A stretch of DNA of 64,000 nt, taken from contig CM028379.1 in assembly GCA_013146195.2 (NCBI GenBank), forward strand, positions 55,067,693-55,131,692, in the 5' to 3' direction. Origin of the DNA: Codonopsis lanceolata. Taxonomy: Eukaryota; Streptophyta; Magnoliopsida; Asterales; Campanulaceae. The notes under the pieces are model-generated. The model had not been told where the DNA came from. It made no database searches and saw nothing but the letters and a program-made list of their open reading frames with translations. Positions 10,496 through 21,356 of this stretch are shown one piece after another. The position numbers were made by a program, and so were the translations under genes. How positions within the stretch are numbered: position 1 is the stretch's first letter; the number at the start of each line of letters is the position of its first letter.

Positions 10496-11710
10496 TCAAT
10501 GTCTGCGGCGTCCTAGCTGAGACCAGATACTTCTGCGAGGTGCAGAGGAGGCCCCAGCCTCACCAGCTTGAGAACCTTCAGAGGTGTTCTCTTCCTCGTC
10601 ATCAGAATCGCCATTGTCCTGGATAGCAGAGCGACTTGGGCCGGCACCGTCATCTCTGTGAGCAATGCTCCGTCTGCCAGCCTGATTTGGACTAGCTTCA
10701 TCAGCCCGTCGGGGATTACTCCATCGACTCGCATTGCTCAATCTGGGAGGCGCATTACTGGGTCCCGCCTCATCAGGATCACGAGCCATCTGAGCACCAA
10801 GGCCGTGTACTCACTGAAAATCCTCCTGCAAAACCTGAGGAACCACCAGATCTGAGCTTTCTAGATCCTCGCCGATCTCCATCAGACAGGCATCTATGCC
10901 ACTGGTTACCCGCCTAGAGAGGATCCTCCCCAGCACGTGCCTAATTACACGAGAATGCTCCTTAGCAGCTAGTAGCACCCGTGACAGAAACTCATGGGAC
11001 AAGAGCATATTTTCAGAAAAAACGTAAGCTGAGGCCCACAGGGGATAGTCAATCTCCCACATATCCCGGATGAGATCACCCACATCTCTCTCCATCCACA
11101 ACTTTTCTATCAATGGATGGTTCATGTCCGGGACGATCTGCTTCCACCAAACTCACGGAGGACTCGGTACGATAGATAAAAAGTGGTCTGTTGGAGACCA
11201 GACAGGATGGCTTGGGCATAAGCCCCAATAAATAGAAAAAAGTGGCGGATCCGCCAGTGGCTGATCACCCAGATTATCTCCAAGGAGCCGATACGCAGAA
11301 AATACTCTATCCACTCACGCTCTGAAGACAGATCATGGCGATAATGGCCGCGAGAGCCATAGTACCCGGGATTATATATTCCTCCCACAAGCTCATGGGT
11401 CATTACCCAGTTAAAGTGCTCTTCCAGCCACATATGGATTAAAATGGGGCCGCCAGAAGGAAAAACCCCGTCGCCGGTCGAAAAAGCGTCCAGGCCAATC
11501 AAAGCCTCGACCAAAATGATTGAGACAATATTTACCCGGTGCTCCCGAGCTTGCAGAACCAAATCATCAACCCGCACATCGATAAAATCTGGGTTGACCC
11601 ACGAGGAGGTACCTTCCTCTTACACACAGGAAAAGGGCAGCTAGCTGCCGCCGTGAATAGACTGGATCTTCGTACAGATGGCACGACAATAGGCCCGATG
11701 GTTGGCATTC
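10496..11710 (-). pseudogene. Tat-1 antisense DUF7745-like gene, 3' part
   Basis: Continues the reading from 31890-31606 after removal of Tat-2. Minus-strand blocks are DPVYSRRQLAALFLCV, RYLLVGQPRF, HRVNIVSIILVEALIGLDAF, PILIHMWLEEHFNWVM, ISHWRIRHFFLFIGAYAQAI, LMEIGEDLESSDLVVPQVLQ and a polar tail with DNGDSDDEEENTSEG, ending RSIWSQLGRRRH-stop at 10496. It resembles plant DUF7745 proteins, related to the PMD group, of unknown function. It is broken by frameshifts near 11570 and 11125 and by a deletion just after the Tat-2 insertion point relative to 23748-25331. The C-terminal acidic and basic segments suggest nucleic-acid or chromatin contact, which is inference only. Confidence 0.65.
11706..11710. 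repeat. Target-site duplication of Tat-2 (CATTC)
   Basis: CATTC at 11706-11710 directly precedes the 5' LTR and recurs at 31606-31610 directly after the 3' LTR. Removing Tat-2 plus one copy rejoins the DUF7745-like frame (...TMVGM then PTIGPIVVPS), matching MVGMTATGPTSVPS in Tat-2's own gene. Confidence 0.9.
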
Positions 11711-12050
11711 TGTAGACACCCCAATTTCGTACCCCTGGTATGTAACATTGACATGCGATATCAAGACCTGTTGAAACTTAACAAATGTCAAGTTACAGGG
11801 TTTAAAAATGCAAAAGACGAAGCAGGATGCGTAAAACAGTGAAATGCAGAGGCTAGAGTGTCAAAAAGGAGGCAAAGTTTGAAGGCCTAGCGCCGCCATT
11901 AAAGCCTGGGCGCACCATGCATGGGTTCGCGCCAAGTCCCAAACAAGGCTCCCCTGCTTTAACGCATTGCACAAGCCTTCAAGTGCGCGATACAAGCGGA
12001 CGAAGCACAAGAAGAAAATCTCAAATGCCAGCGGTGTCCCTCCTCTCACC

Positions 12051-12060
12051 TATAAATAGA
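12051..12060 (+). promoter_or_regulatory. TATA box of the Tat-2 5' LTR
   Basis: TATAAATAGA within the conserved context CACCTATAAATAGAGGTG. The same box occurs at 30660-30669 (3' LTR), 42074-42083 (Tat-1 LTR), 41602-41610 on the minus strand (solo LTR) and 61175-61184 on the minus strand. Its invariance among otherwise diverged LTRs marks it as the likely Pol II core promoter. Transcription would start about 30 bp downstream. Confidence 0.8.
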
Positions 12061-12280
12061 GGTGTCCGCTTCAGTTTTTGACACACACACAGAAAGCCAC
12101 TATTACGCTGTGCGTTTAGTTTACGCCGTGATAGAGAGCGATCGTGAGATAGTGAGTTCCCCCTCTTATAAAGCCTCGAAACTCTGCCAAATCTCCTCCA
12201 AACACAAAACCAATCGGTGAAAGTGAGCCTTAGCCCCCTAGCTTTCCACCCTATTTCCTCGGTCCAAAAATCTCAAAAAG

Positions 12281-12445
12281 AGCAGTTGCTCTGCCCGAAT
12301 CCAAAGGTCAAATCCGCTAGAAGCAAGCAGTTGCTCTGCCCGATTTCCACCAGCTGCAAGCAAACAACAACAAAAAAAGCAAGCAGCTGCTCCGCCCGTT
12401 TGACGGTGCCCAGAAGCAACTTTCGGAAGTAGTTATTCTGCCCGA
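12281..12445 (+). repeat. Repeated AGCAGTTGCTCTGCCCGA modules in the LTR
   Basis: Four related copies stand near 12283, 12328, 12381 and 12425, about 45-55 bp apart, each with (A/G)GCAG(T/C)TGCTC(T/C)GCCCG; the last is degenerate. AGCAGTTGCT is nearly self-complementary. They lie about 230 bp after the TATA box, so probably in the transcribed R/U5 part. On the other strand the unit reads TCGGGCAGAGCAACTGCT and recurs in the solo LTR at 41210-41360 and in the LTR at 60770-60935. Confidence 0.65.
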
Positions 12446-12800
12446 ACTACAGCAGTAGCAAAAAGACTCCATCTCTCGGAAGGACAGAGCGAGCGCACCT
12501 AACGCTCTTAAAGGTGAGCCTTTAAGTGTTTTATTTATAAAAATGCTATTTTCATCTGACCCAATGTAAAAAAAATATAAGCTGTTATGCTGCCCAGATT
12601 TATTTAGAAAATAGCATTAAAAAGAGCCATTATTATGGCCAAATATTTTTTAAATGTATTTGTAATTACTGGAAGGAGATGGCTACAAGTCTGTAAATAA
12701 TGTAGACCCGGATATATTTGCTTTTAATGTTTTATTTATTTGCTCGAAAAATATAATAAAAACATACTTTAGCCAAAAAACTGTTTTGAGACCGAAAGGG

Positions 12801-12831
12801 CGAGTTGGGTGCCTAGCACCTTCCCAACTCG
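12801..12831 (+). other. Conserved nested hairpin in Tat LTRs
   Basis: CGAGTTGGG pairs with CCCAACTCG and encloses GTGC-cta-GCAC, making a 31-base hairpin with very few unpaired bases, preceded by ACCGAAAGGG. It recurs in the minus-strand LTRs at 40799-40829 and 60365-60395 and is deleted from the Tat-2 3' LTR. I recall a similar GGTGCCTAGCACC block in Ogre-type LTRs. Its role is unknown; an RNA element for termination, dimerisation or packaging is possible. Confidence 0.7.
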
Positions 12832-12944
12832 TAACTTAGCCTCCGAACCTTTTTTTACAAACTTTGGTTTATTTTTGGTTTTTCTTTGTTTCTCTTAAAA
12901 TAAAGATGACGACTCTGTTAAAACATTTTAGATCACAGTGAGGC

Positions 12945-13600
12945 CCGCAACATCCTTCCTTGCACTTTTCCGTTTTCCCCCTAAACAAGGGAGGATGTGA
13001 ATGAAAGGGTGATGCATTTCCTGCATCTTGTTTTCCCCTAAACATGGGAGGATGAGATTCGAGGAGCCCAAAACACTCATAGCAGTCCAAAATAAACATA
13101 AGGTCATGGTGAGGCTCGCAACATCCTTTTTTTGCACTTTCCCGTTTTCCCTTAAACAAGGGACGATGGGAATGAAAAGGGTGATGCATTTTCTGTGCCT
13201 TGTCTTTCCCTAAACAAGAGAGGGTGAGATACATAGAAATCCTAGGCACTCATAATGACCTAAGACAATTTTCAAAAAGTCTATAGTGAGGCAGGGCGTG
13301 TTCCCACGCGCTCTCGCAATATCATTTTTTTGCACTTTTCTGTTTTCCCCTAAACAAGAGACGATGAGAATGAAAAGGGTGATGCATTTTATGTATCTTA
13401 TTTTCCCCTAAACAAGGGAGGGTGAGATACGAAGAAATCCAAAGCTCTCATAATGGACCAAAACTCACTCGGTGACCGAGGCGTATTCAACGCGCCTTTT
13501 GACAACACCTTTTCCGCATTTTTAATTTCGTCTTCCCGTAAACAAGGGAGGGTGGAATGGAAAGCGTGGTGTTCTTCCGCAACTTGCGTTCCCCTAAAAA
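12945..13600 (+). repeat. Tandem repeats of about 180 bp in the 3' part of the LTR
   Basis: The motif CACTTTTCCGTTTTCCCCTA or a variant starts near 12962, 13135, 13334 and (diverged) 13499. Each unit has two CCCTAAACAAGGG inverted repeats and a GGGTGATGCATTT string. The Tat-2 3' LTR (30925-31560) and the solo LTR (40230-40690) have the same units. In the latter two neighbouring units are almost identical over about 95 bp, so they were homogenised recently. Confidence 0.75.
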
Positions 13601-13639
13601 AGGGAGCGCGAGATCCGGGAGATCCCGGGGCACCCACAG

Positions 13640-13657
13640 TGGCGACTCTGCTGGGGA
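13640..13657 (+). other. Tat-2 primer binding site
   Basis: TGGCGACTCTGCTGGGGA begins two bases after the 5' LTR. It matches the primer site I recall for Ogre-type elements, described as complementary to a tRNA-Arg 3' end. Reverse transcription would start here. The exact tRNA was not checked. Confidence 0.75.
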
Positions 13658-13854
13658 GATCGTTTTTATTTTAAATGAAAATGGAGGACTATACTCAGTT
13701 TAAATTTTTTTTTAGTTTCTGGCTAAAGTATGCTTGTTATATTTCTTTAGCATTTTAAATATTGCGTTCTTATATATCTATGTATATATTTGTGGATATG
13801 ATTCTTCATCTTGCAGCAGTTTCGTTCCAGTCACCATTACAGGTATATTTAGAA

Positions 13855-13857
<3 letters not shown>

Positions 13858-13936
<79 letters not shown>

Positions 13937-13943
13937 GTAATAA
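13858..13943 (+). repeat. (TAA)n microsatellite in the Tat-2 leader
   Basis: About 28 AAT/TAA triplets, with one GTA interruption near 13936. The long Asn or Tyr frames across it are artefacts of the repeat. It lies 200 bp after the primer site in non-coding leader. Confidence 0.95.
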
Positions 13944-14894
13944 TAATAATATATTTCCGGGCAGCATAACAAAATGGCTGGAGCTTTATTTTATTATTGT
14001 TTTTTTTCTACTCTATTATTTTTTTATTATCTCTGCGTGCTTTATTTTTATCGCACATAATATGTACATTTTATTTCATCATGTAATTTTATTTTGGGGA
14101 CTAGGACAAATATGTAATTAATAGGAATATATAGATTTCCCATTTTCTTTCTATTTCTTGATGTGATTGGTTGCTTGCTCACGCTTAAACTAAAAGGCCG
14201 AGAAAATGCACAAAAACAGCAAGACATGCCATATCTGTTTTATTTATTGCTTTATATCTGAAAAAAGGACTTTTATTGCTTTCTAGATACCTCACACACA
14301 CACACATATGTAGATATATTCCGAACTGCTACCCTACACCATGGTCAGCCTACCCCCTGCATCAGCCAACGCTAAATTGCATATAGATTCACATGACACT
14401 TCATGGACCGATCGGTTTTTGCATCTCTGAATCATTGGTCAGTTCTTATGCAAAAAAAAAAACAAAACAAAACAAAAAAAAAAAAAAAATGCAGAAAAAA
14501 AGCAAAAAAAAAAAAAAAAGGAAAAAGAATGAAAAGGAAAAAAAAAAGATATGAATAAATACACAGGGGCTGACTGATTATTTTCTGATGTTCGACTTAG
14601 ACCATTTTGAATGGTGGATCCTGGAAAGAGTATAGACCCTTCGCCTGAGATTAGTCCGATCTTGGGGAGTCGAAAGGCAGGTGGAATACGAAGGTTCTAT
14701 ACTCTGGAGAAAGAATTCACTATTCCAGGAATAGTCATGAGACTGTCAAAACAAAGCAGGTGCTTGTCCGGTCAATTGTAGGAAGATAAATAATAATAAA
14801 TAAAAAATACTAATAAAGGCACATTGTACTCCGAGCCCAGAAAACCTTCAGCTAACCCTTTCTGATACCTTCAAACCCCATTTTCCTCAGAAAC
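13944..14894 (+). other. Tat-2 leader, no gene
   Basis: Untranslated leader between primer site and gag. It holds a short CA run (14293-14306) and an A-rich tract with scattered G (14450-14555). No extra ORF like the ORF1 of classical Ogre elements is visible. Confidence 0.6.
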
Positions 14895-16571
14895 ATGGCC
14901 CGAATTTGGAAAGGCAGAGATAGTACTGGTCGGTTGGTACGGATACGCATACGTAAATCGACGAAAGTATCGGTCGAAAAATGACGTAATCGCAGAGGGT
15001 ACAGATTCGAGCAGTATGGCAGCAGAAAATGAGCAGTCCGCTATGGGTACAGATATAGGGGCTCCAGGGTATGCTCCGACTTCGGTTATACAACAATGGC
15101 TAGATCAAAATTTGGATGCACAGGCTGAGCGTATAATGAACCAGATGGCTAATCTGGTGCAAAATTTAAAATCCAGTGGTGAGGGAACCTCTTTTCCTGT
15201 AGTCCCTCAAGAAGCATCAACCTCCCATGTTTCTCAAAACCCAAACTCCCAACCAAACACTAACCCACCAAATACTACCATTACCCCAAATTCGAATCCC
15301 TCACCCAATCCTTATTACCCAAATATTAACCTTTCTCATCCTACCCTCCATATCCTTTCCCAAGCACTAATATCCCTTAGAATCCAAATGACCTCCCTTT
15401 TCCCATCACCAATCCACTCCAAAATAGCCCACATATAGACCCAAGAAGTTATAATCAGCCAGGCCAAGTTACAACCTATTTACCTCTTAATGATCCTGAC
15501 CGCCAAACCGATGCCACTAATAACCCACTAACCCAAAATCCTTACCTTCTCCAAAATCCTTATCCAACCCAAAATCCTTATCCAACCCAAAATCCTTACC
15601 AAATACCACAGCCAGAAACTAACCCAACCTTTCCTAATCCTGCCAGCATATATCAAAAACCAACTCCCCCTTCCACAAAAATGGAGGCTGACATGGAAAA
15701 TTTGAAAAATATGATGCTCAAAGTTTTGAACAAAGGAGAATTCTCTATGCGGGCATTGGCATTACAACCCTTCAGTAGTATTGCCTTCAAAATTCAAAAT
15801 GCCCGACATAGAAAAAATCCATGGGACTGGATGCCCTATATCTTACTTAAAATCCTATTCGACTGGCATGCAATCAAGAGGGGCTAGCTTTAAGCTGGTT
15901 AATGGCTTCACCATGGGTAATTTCCATCTCACCTAATAGGGACCGCCAAGCAATGGTTAATGTTGTCGACAAGGGTTCCTAGCACCATGGTACTTGGGAC
16001 CAAATAAAAACAAAAGCCGAAGCGGTTCCTAGAAAGGTACAAGGACAACACCACCCTTCATGATTCATGCACCCAAAGGGAAAAAGAAACCTGTGCTGAG
16101 TTTGTAGTCAGGTGGAAAAGGAAGTTAGCTTAGACGTTCGACAGACCTGATCCGGCTGAATCATCTAGGATGTTCATTAAAAATCTCCAACCTATTTACA
16201 TGGAACACATGCAGTATCTCCCCTATAGCAATTTCAAAGAAATAGTGGAGATAGGAGTCCGTATCGATGAAGATATACAGACTGGGCAATTAAAAGTCAA
16301 TACGCTCTCCAGCTCTTTCCGATACTCTAAAGGAAAAACAGCCGCATCAGGACCAGCCGTTAATGTGGTAGGAAATGCATCAGCCAATTTTCCTGCCCAG
16401 AACTATAGCACTGTTCCATGGTCCTACGGATCAGATAGGTCTGTCAACGCAGTAGGAGGGAACAATAGCCCGAATATAAATTTCAGAAATTAGAACAGAG
16501 GAAACCGATACTATGATGAATTGCAAGCTCCCAAGTATGTGATACTGCAAGGGCTAATGGCACAGGGAGTG
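14895..16571 (+). pseudogene. Tat-2 gag, main part
   Basis: Gag forms the virus-like particle and binds the RNA. The likely original start is ATG 14895 (MARIWKGRD). After a frameshift the track resumes at 15016 with MAAENEQSAMGTD and a coil-like stretch (WLDQNLDAQAERIMNQMANL), then a Pro/Asn-rich spacer. The conserved core follows at 15760-16300 in several frames: PDIEKIHGTG-like, AKQWLM, RYKDNTTLHDSCTQREKETC, AEFVVRWKRKLA, and MFIKNLQPIYMEHMQY, typical of the Retrotrans_gag family. Stops near 14990, 15437, 15887, 15930 and 16130 break it. The solo LTR at 16572 splits it from its C-terminus at 17880. Confidence 0.8.
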
Positions 16572-17879
16572 TGATCGATGTATTTTATACGTCGATCTTA
16601 TATGCTTCTATGACTTAAATTATGCTATTTCACGAGGCTTTTGGCTACTAATATATGTTTTCGGTGAGTTTTGTAAGTTTCAGGGTTTTTAGTGAAAATA
16701 TGCGAAACTCCAGGGTTTTATGTGCAAATTTCCAAGAAGGGCCAAAGAGGAAAAATGAAGAAAAAGTGAAGACTGTCAGATCTGAAGACCTTGCGGACGC
16801 AAGGTACATTAGACCATGCGACCGCAAGGTAGGCAGTACGGATGAGAAGCTCAGCAGTCAGAGGCCAAAAACACTGGAGACCTTGCGGACGCAAGGTACT
16901 CAACACCTTGCGACCTCAACGTGGTCTGAACGAGCTAATTTCGGATTTTCACACAGTGATTCGATTGGATTACAACTCCCGAGTATATATTGAAGTTAGA
17001 TGCCGAGCCTAAAAAAAAGGAGACGGCTGGAAGCACTCTTAGGTAGATTTTAGGTAGTTTTTAGATTGTATATCATAATTAGATTGTGTAATTTCAAGTA
17101 TTAAAGATCAAATCATATATCCGATCATCTCCATGTGCTGTTCATTGTCTAGGATGAACTAAATCATCCATAATCTAGGAGGTGGGAGGTAACTTGTATC
17201 GAATTTATGTTTTGATTCTTATATATGTTCATTCAATTCTTGTTGATTGTGTTGTTTATCAATCCCTATATTATTTTGCTTTGAACAAATGAATGTAATC
17301 GCAAATAATAAAGGCCTAGAGGTGCGGATAACCGCATGACCAATGTGCATATGTCGCATTAATCGCTCACCATCACAATAAATTGGACCTATCGATGCAC
17401 GAGAGTGATAAGTTAGGACCAGTTCATACATGATCTAGGTGACGATAGATCATAAATCTAGGTGATGCCTAGATTACGCCTCGTGCTTAGGATATAGAAT
17501 GGATGAATTTTATGGGATGGAGGTCGAACCAATTGTTCAACAGACTATATCTATCTTTAGTGAACGAACCCAAGAAATTGAATGATAATTATTACGAATT
17601 GAACATAAAGGAGATACAAGTGAAACCCAGAATCCTAGATTGCCCCCCACCATAAGATCTTCATATTTGTAATTACTGCTAATTAGTTAAACATCTAAAT
17701 ACAAACAGTAGTTTAGAATAGAGATAAATATAAAAACCCCCTTTAGATTAATAATTTGCTATCAATAAATTGCACTGTTCGTGATCACTTGTCTCTGTGG
17801 GTTCGAACCTTGCTTCCAATACTATTCTATAATAGTCTTGTCCACTTGCAAGGAAAAAGATTAATTAAAACATCGATCA
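16572..17879 (+). repeat. Solo LTR (family Y) in Tat-2 gag
   Basis: Perfect nine-base inverted ends TGATCGATG and CATCGATCA, 1,308 bp, flanked by the target duplication GAGTG (16567-16571 and 17880-17884). The start TGATCGATGTATTTTATACG matches the LTR at 62427-63720 on the minus strand (TGATAGATGTGTTTTATACG), so it belongs to that Athila-like family. It carries three palindromic ACCTTGCG/CGCAAGGT-type motifs at 16788-16897. Removal restores gag. Confidence 0.92.
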
Positions 17880-18378
17880 GAGTGCTAAAGCCTTTAGAAG
17901 ACTATAGGCCGCCGAATCCCCTACCCAAGACATGGAATCATACCCAGTACTGTGAATACCATCATTGCAGTGGTTACCTCACTGAAAAGTGCTATGTGCT
18001 TAGAAATGCTATCCAGGACCTAATAGATGATAAGGTTATTGAGAAACCTCCTCCCAGACCAAATATAGTCAATAACCCCCTGCCTCAAATCAATATGATT
18101 GAGGTTGATGAAAAATTCTGTATACCCAAGTTCGAAATAAATAAACACCCCTATGTTATCTTGGCACACTATCCTGGGTAGCCAAAATACCAGAACCTCA
18201 AAAGCCACTGGTCGGGGATGTCAGCCACCTTACTAGATCTGGCCGAGCCTATCAACCAAACCTGGAAAGAGGTGACCACTCCGGCAAAGACCAAGAAACA
18301 TATACTGGGGCTAAAAATATGGAAGATACTTTACTAGCTCAGATGAAGAAAACTTAGGCTAACATATCTATTTGGGGT
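17880..18378 (+). pseudogene. Tat-2 gag C-terminus with zinc-finger-like motif
   Basis: Plus strand reads PKTWNHTQYCEYHHCSGYLT then EKCYVLRNAIQDLIDD. The CEYHxxxxH-type block (here C-E-Y-H-H-C-S-G-Y with the expected His changed) followed by EKC and a helix with IQDLID is typical of Tat gag. After a stop at 18180 the sequence LLAQMKKT-stop-ANISIWGLL near 18335-18380 leads into the protease domain, with one internal stop. Joined to 14895-16571 once the solo LTR is removed. Confidence 0.75.
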
Positions 18379-19317
18379 TTGCTTTGTGCTTCCAAAACCC
18401 ACCGTGATACACTGGCTAAATCTTTGAGTCAGGCGGTAATCTCTATCGAAACCACCCCAAATGAGCTCACTCAAATGATCAGAAACATACACTTTGGGAA
18501 CGTGATTATGTTTACTGATCTAGATCTGCCAAGGGAAGGAACCAACCACATTGATGCTCTTCATATCACTGTGGGGATCATGGAAAATAGAGTTCCCCGA
18601 GTTCTGATAGACAATGGTTTTTCTTTGAATGTATCTCCCACTAGCACGCTAGCCAAACTGGGAACAAAAATATCAGAGCTTGCTCCTTCATCGCAGACAG
18701 TAAGGGCATACGACAACACTAGTCGATGTGTTATGGGGTTGGTCACCTTAATGATGACTATTGGACCGCTAACCATGCCAGTAGAATTCCAAGTTTTGGA
18801 CATACCAGCCACTTTCAGCCTGTTATTGGGACGCCCTTGGATCCATGGGGTAAAAGGGGCAGCCTCCTCGCTACATCAACGTGTCAAATTTATCCACGAT
18901 GATCATATAGTAATCATTTTGGCTGATAAGATCGTGGAAAACAAGGAAAATGAGGATATCCCAATCCTCGAGATAGAGCATGATGACATTGGTATATTCC
19001 TCAGTGGCTTTGAGGTTATCCCCCAAGCTAGAGTCAACGCCATTGAATATGTGCGAGAAAATGACATCACCAAGAAGAAAACTACATCTCTAGGAAACAT
19101 GGTTCCTTTAAACATGTTTCGAAAAATGAATTATATGTATGGTCTGGGTCTCGGCAGAAATCAGCAAGGACTTGTTAATCTAGTCCAAGATGAACTCAAG
19201 GAATGTATCCCTCCTTTCGGTCTAGGATACATACCTACTCCAGCTGAAATAGCCGCAATTATGAAACAGAAGTGTGAAAAAAGTAAGGCAGAAAGAGAGA
19301 AGCGACCTTACAAATAA
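18379..19317 (+). CDS. Tat-2 protease domain and G-patch
   Basis: An open frame of 312 residues, the longest undamaged part of Tat-2 gag-pro apart from 21357-22562. It starts within WGLLCASKTHRDTLAKSL, the usual lead-in to protease. The aspartic protease core is RVLIDNGFSLNVSPTSTLAK (residues about 75-95), with DNG in place of the common D-S/T-G as in many Tat proteases, and the flap end LLLGRPWIH near residue 148. A G-patch follows: MNYMYGLGLGRNQQGLVNLV (about residue 245). It would cleave the Gag-Pol polyprotein in the particle. It is part of a longer polyprotein, so ATG 18379 is not a real start. Confidence 0.8.
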   Translation: MLCASKTHRDTLAKSLSQAVISIETTPNELTQMIRNIHFGNVIMFTDLDLPREGTNHIDALHITVGIMENRVPRVLIDNGFSLNVSPTSTLAKLGTKISELAPSSQTVRAYDNTSRCVMGLVTLMMTIGPLTMPVEFQVLDIPATFSLLLGRPWIHGVKGAASSLHQRVKFIHDDHIVIILADKIVENKENEDIPILEIEHDDIGIFLSGFEVIPQARVNAIEYVRENDITKKKTTSLGNMVPLNMFRKMNYMYGLGLGRNQQGLVNLVQDELKECIPPFGLGYIPTPAEIAAIMKQKCEKSKAEREKRPYK

Positions 19318-19388
19318 CCTCCTCTCCAATCGTTAGAAAAACCTTAAATGGTTACTTTGTAAGAAAAGGGGAAACATAAGCCTATCTC

Positions 19389-21245
19389 ATGTTTCCTGAG
19401 CCCTGGTTAGACCAAAATGGGAAAACACACCCTGGTTGGGAAATCTTTGAAGATGTCAGTCTTGTCATAGATAAAATTAAACAGGTTACCCTGGAGCCCC
19501 GTAGTACTGCATATAAGACTATCACAGTTGAAAATACTTGGTCCATAGACCAAGACGATTATGCTCTGGCCCTGTTAGATGATGAGTGTCTGGAAGACAG
19601 CTTCCTGGGTATGATAGATGCAGACACTAATTATGAAAAGCTCCCTGCTGAGTTTGAGCCTATTGCTGATAAGCCCCTGTAGAACCTGTATATTACGACC
19701 GGCCCGCTCTTGACAACCGCAGATCTGGTGGACCATTTCGGATATACTATTCCCCATCCTTCCAATAGCTTTACGGATCGGACATTTACTGATCCGCTCC
19801 CTAAAATTGAGGATCTCATACCCCAGGTCCTCAATAATGTAAATAACCTTGTACATTTTGCTATTAATGATAATCTAAATGTCTTTGCTTATTCTTTAGG
19901 TGCACCTTCATTAAAAGACACATTACTTAATCTTAATAATGAGTCATTTGATGAAATGGACCCAAAAGATAAAAATTACTTGCTTGAGCTCGTAAAGTCA
20001 GTTGAGCACCAGGAAAAACATCAATCGACGGCAAATGAAGACTTATCTACCATCAATCTGGGGTTGAACAATGAAACCAAAGAAGTCAAAATCGACAGCT
20101 ACCTGCAAGGCCCTGAGAGGATAGCACTTATTGACCTCCTCAAAGAGTTCGTGGACATCTTTGCATTGTCCTACGAAGATATGTCTGGGTTGGACCCAGC
20201 CATCGTTGAACACCAGATCCCCACTTATCCGGATGCTCGGCCAGTCAAACAAAAGCTCTGCCGAATCAAACCAGAATGGTCACTACAAGTGAAGGAAGAA
20301 ATCATGAAGTAGCTACATGTCAAATTTATTCGAGTAGTAGAATACCCGATCTGGTTGTCAAATATAGTGACTGTTCCCAAGCCCAACTGGAAGGTTCAGA
20401 TCTGCGTAGACTTCCGCGACCTCAACAAGGCATCGCCCAAAGATGATTTTCCTCTACCCAATATTGATATCGTGGTAGATGCCGTTACTTCTCACAAAAT
20501 AAGATCCTTTGTCGACGGCATGCTGGGCTATAACCAAATCAAAATGGCAGCAGAAGACCAGGAAAAAACATCATTCACCACCCCCTGGGGAACCTAATGC
20601 TATAATGTCACGCCATTTGGGCTAAAGAATGCTGGGGCTACATATCAAAGAGCTGCCACCGCCCTCTTCCATGACATGATTCATAAAGAGGTCGAAGTAT
20701 ACGTTGATGACATGATCGTGCACTCCAAATGATGCCAATCTGCTCATATCAAAGACCTTCGAAAATTCTTCGAAAGGTTAATGAAGCATCAAATGAAGCT
20801 TAACCCCACCAAATGCACATTTGGGGTTACCAAAAGCAAGGTCCTGGGATTCATGGTGATTGAGCAAGGCATCGAAATCGAGCCGGCCGAAATTAAAGCC
20901 ATCATAAATATGCCGTAGCCAAAAACTCCAACTGAAGTCAAGGGCTTCCTTGGCCGATTGCAATATATCAGCCGCTTCATCAGACAGTTGACATCCATAT
21001 GTGAGCCCCTATTCAAACTCCTAAAGAAAAATACTGACCAAGTCTGGGACGAGAAATTCCAGCTAGCTTTTGAAAAAATAAAAGCCTACCTTACCAATCC
21101 ACCTGTGCTAGCTCCTCCCCATACACATAAACCTCTCATTCTATATTTAACCGTCACAGACACGTCAGTAGGGGCTATGCTTGCCCAAGAAAAAGAAAAT
21201 TCCTACATTGAAAATACCATCTACTTCATAAGTAGGAAGTTGTAA
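19389..21245 (+). pseudogene. Tat-2 reverse transcriptase and RNase H
   Basis: The linker (19389-20310) ends in IVEHQIPTYPDARPVKQKLC. RT motifs follow in order: VPKPNWKVQICVDFRDLNKA, DDFPLPNIDIVVD, FVDGMLGYNQIKM, TSFTTPWGT-stop, VTPFGLKNAGATYQR, EVYVDDMIVHSK (catalytic YVDD near 20700), LGFMV, GFLGRLQYISRFI. RNase H begins VLAPPHTHKPLILYLTVTD and runs through ISRKL-stop. Stops at about 19682, 20312, 20597, 20732, 20920 and 21243 inactivate it. It would copy the RNA into DNA. Frame and spacing are otherwise kept, so the damage is mainly point mutation, often CAG or TGG to a stop. Confidence 0.88.
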
Positions 21246-21356
21246 GGAGGCGGGCTAAATTATTCAGCATTGGAGAAGAGCTGCACTGGCCTAGTCTAGT
21301 CAACGCAAAGGCTCAAAACCTATCTGCAAGGACGATCCATCAAACTCATCTCCAGG

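Larger units (their letters stand above)
11711..13638 (+). repeat. Tat-2 5' LTR
   Basis: Runs from TGTAGACACC to GGCACCCACA, 1,928 bp. The outer edge is fixed by the CATTC duplication and the inner edge by the primer site at 13640. It aligns with the 3' LTR (30311-31605), but the latter lacks about 650 bp from the middle. It carries a TATA box, a run of AGCAGTTGCT modules, a strong hairpin and a set of repeats of about 180 bp. Short ORFs in either strand are not genes. Confidence 0.9.

Noticed and set aside
12869..13249. 126-residue minus-strand ORF in the LTR with repeated HPPLFRGK motifs
   Set aside because: The repetition is that of the 180-bp LTR repeat; it is not kept open in the other LTRs.
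13762..14121. 119-residue poly-Asn ORF
   Set aside because: Translation of a (TAA)n microsatellite in the Tat-2 leader.
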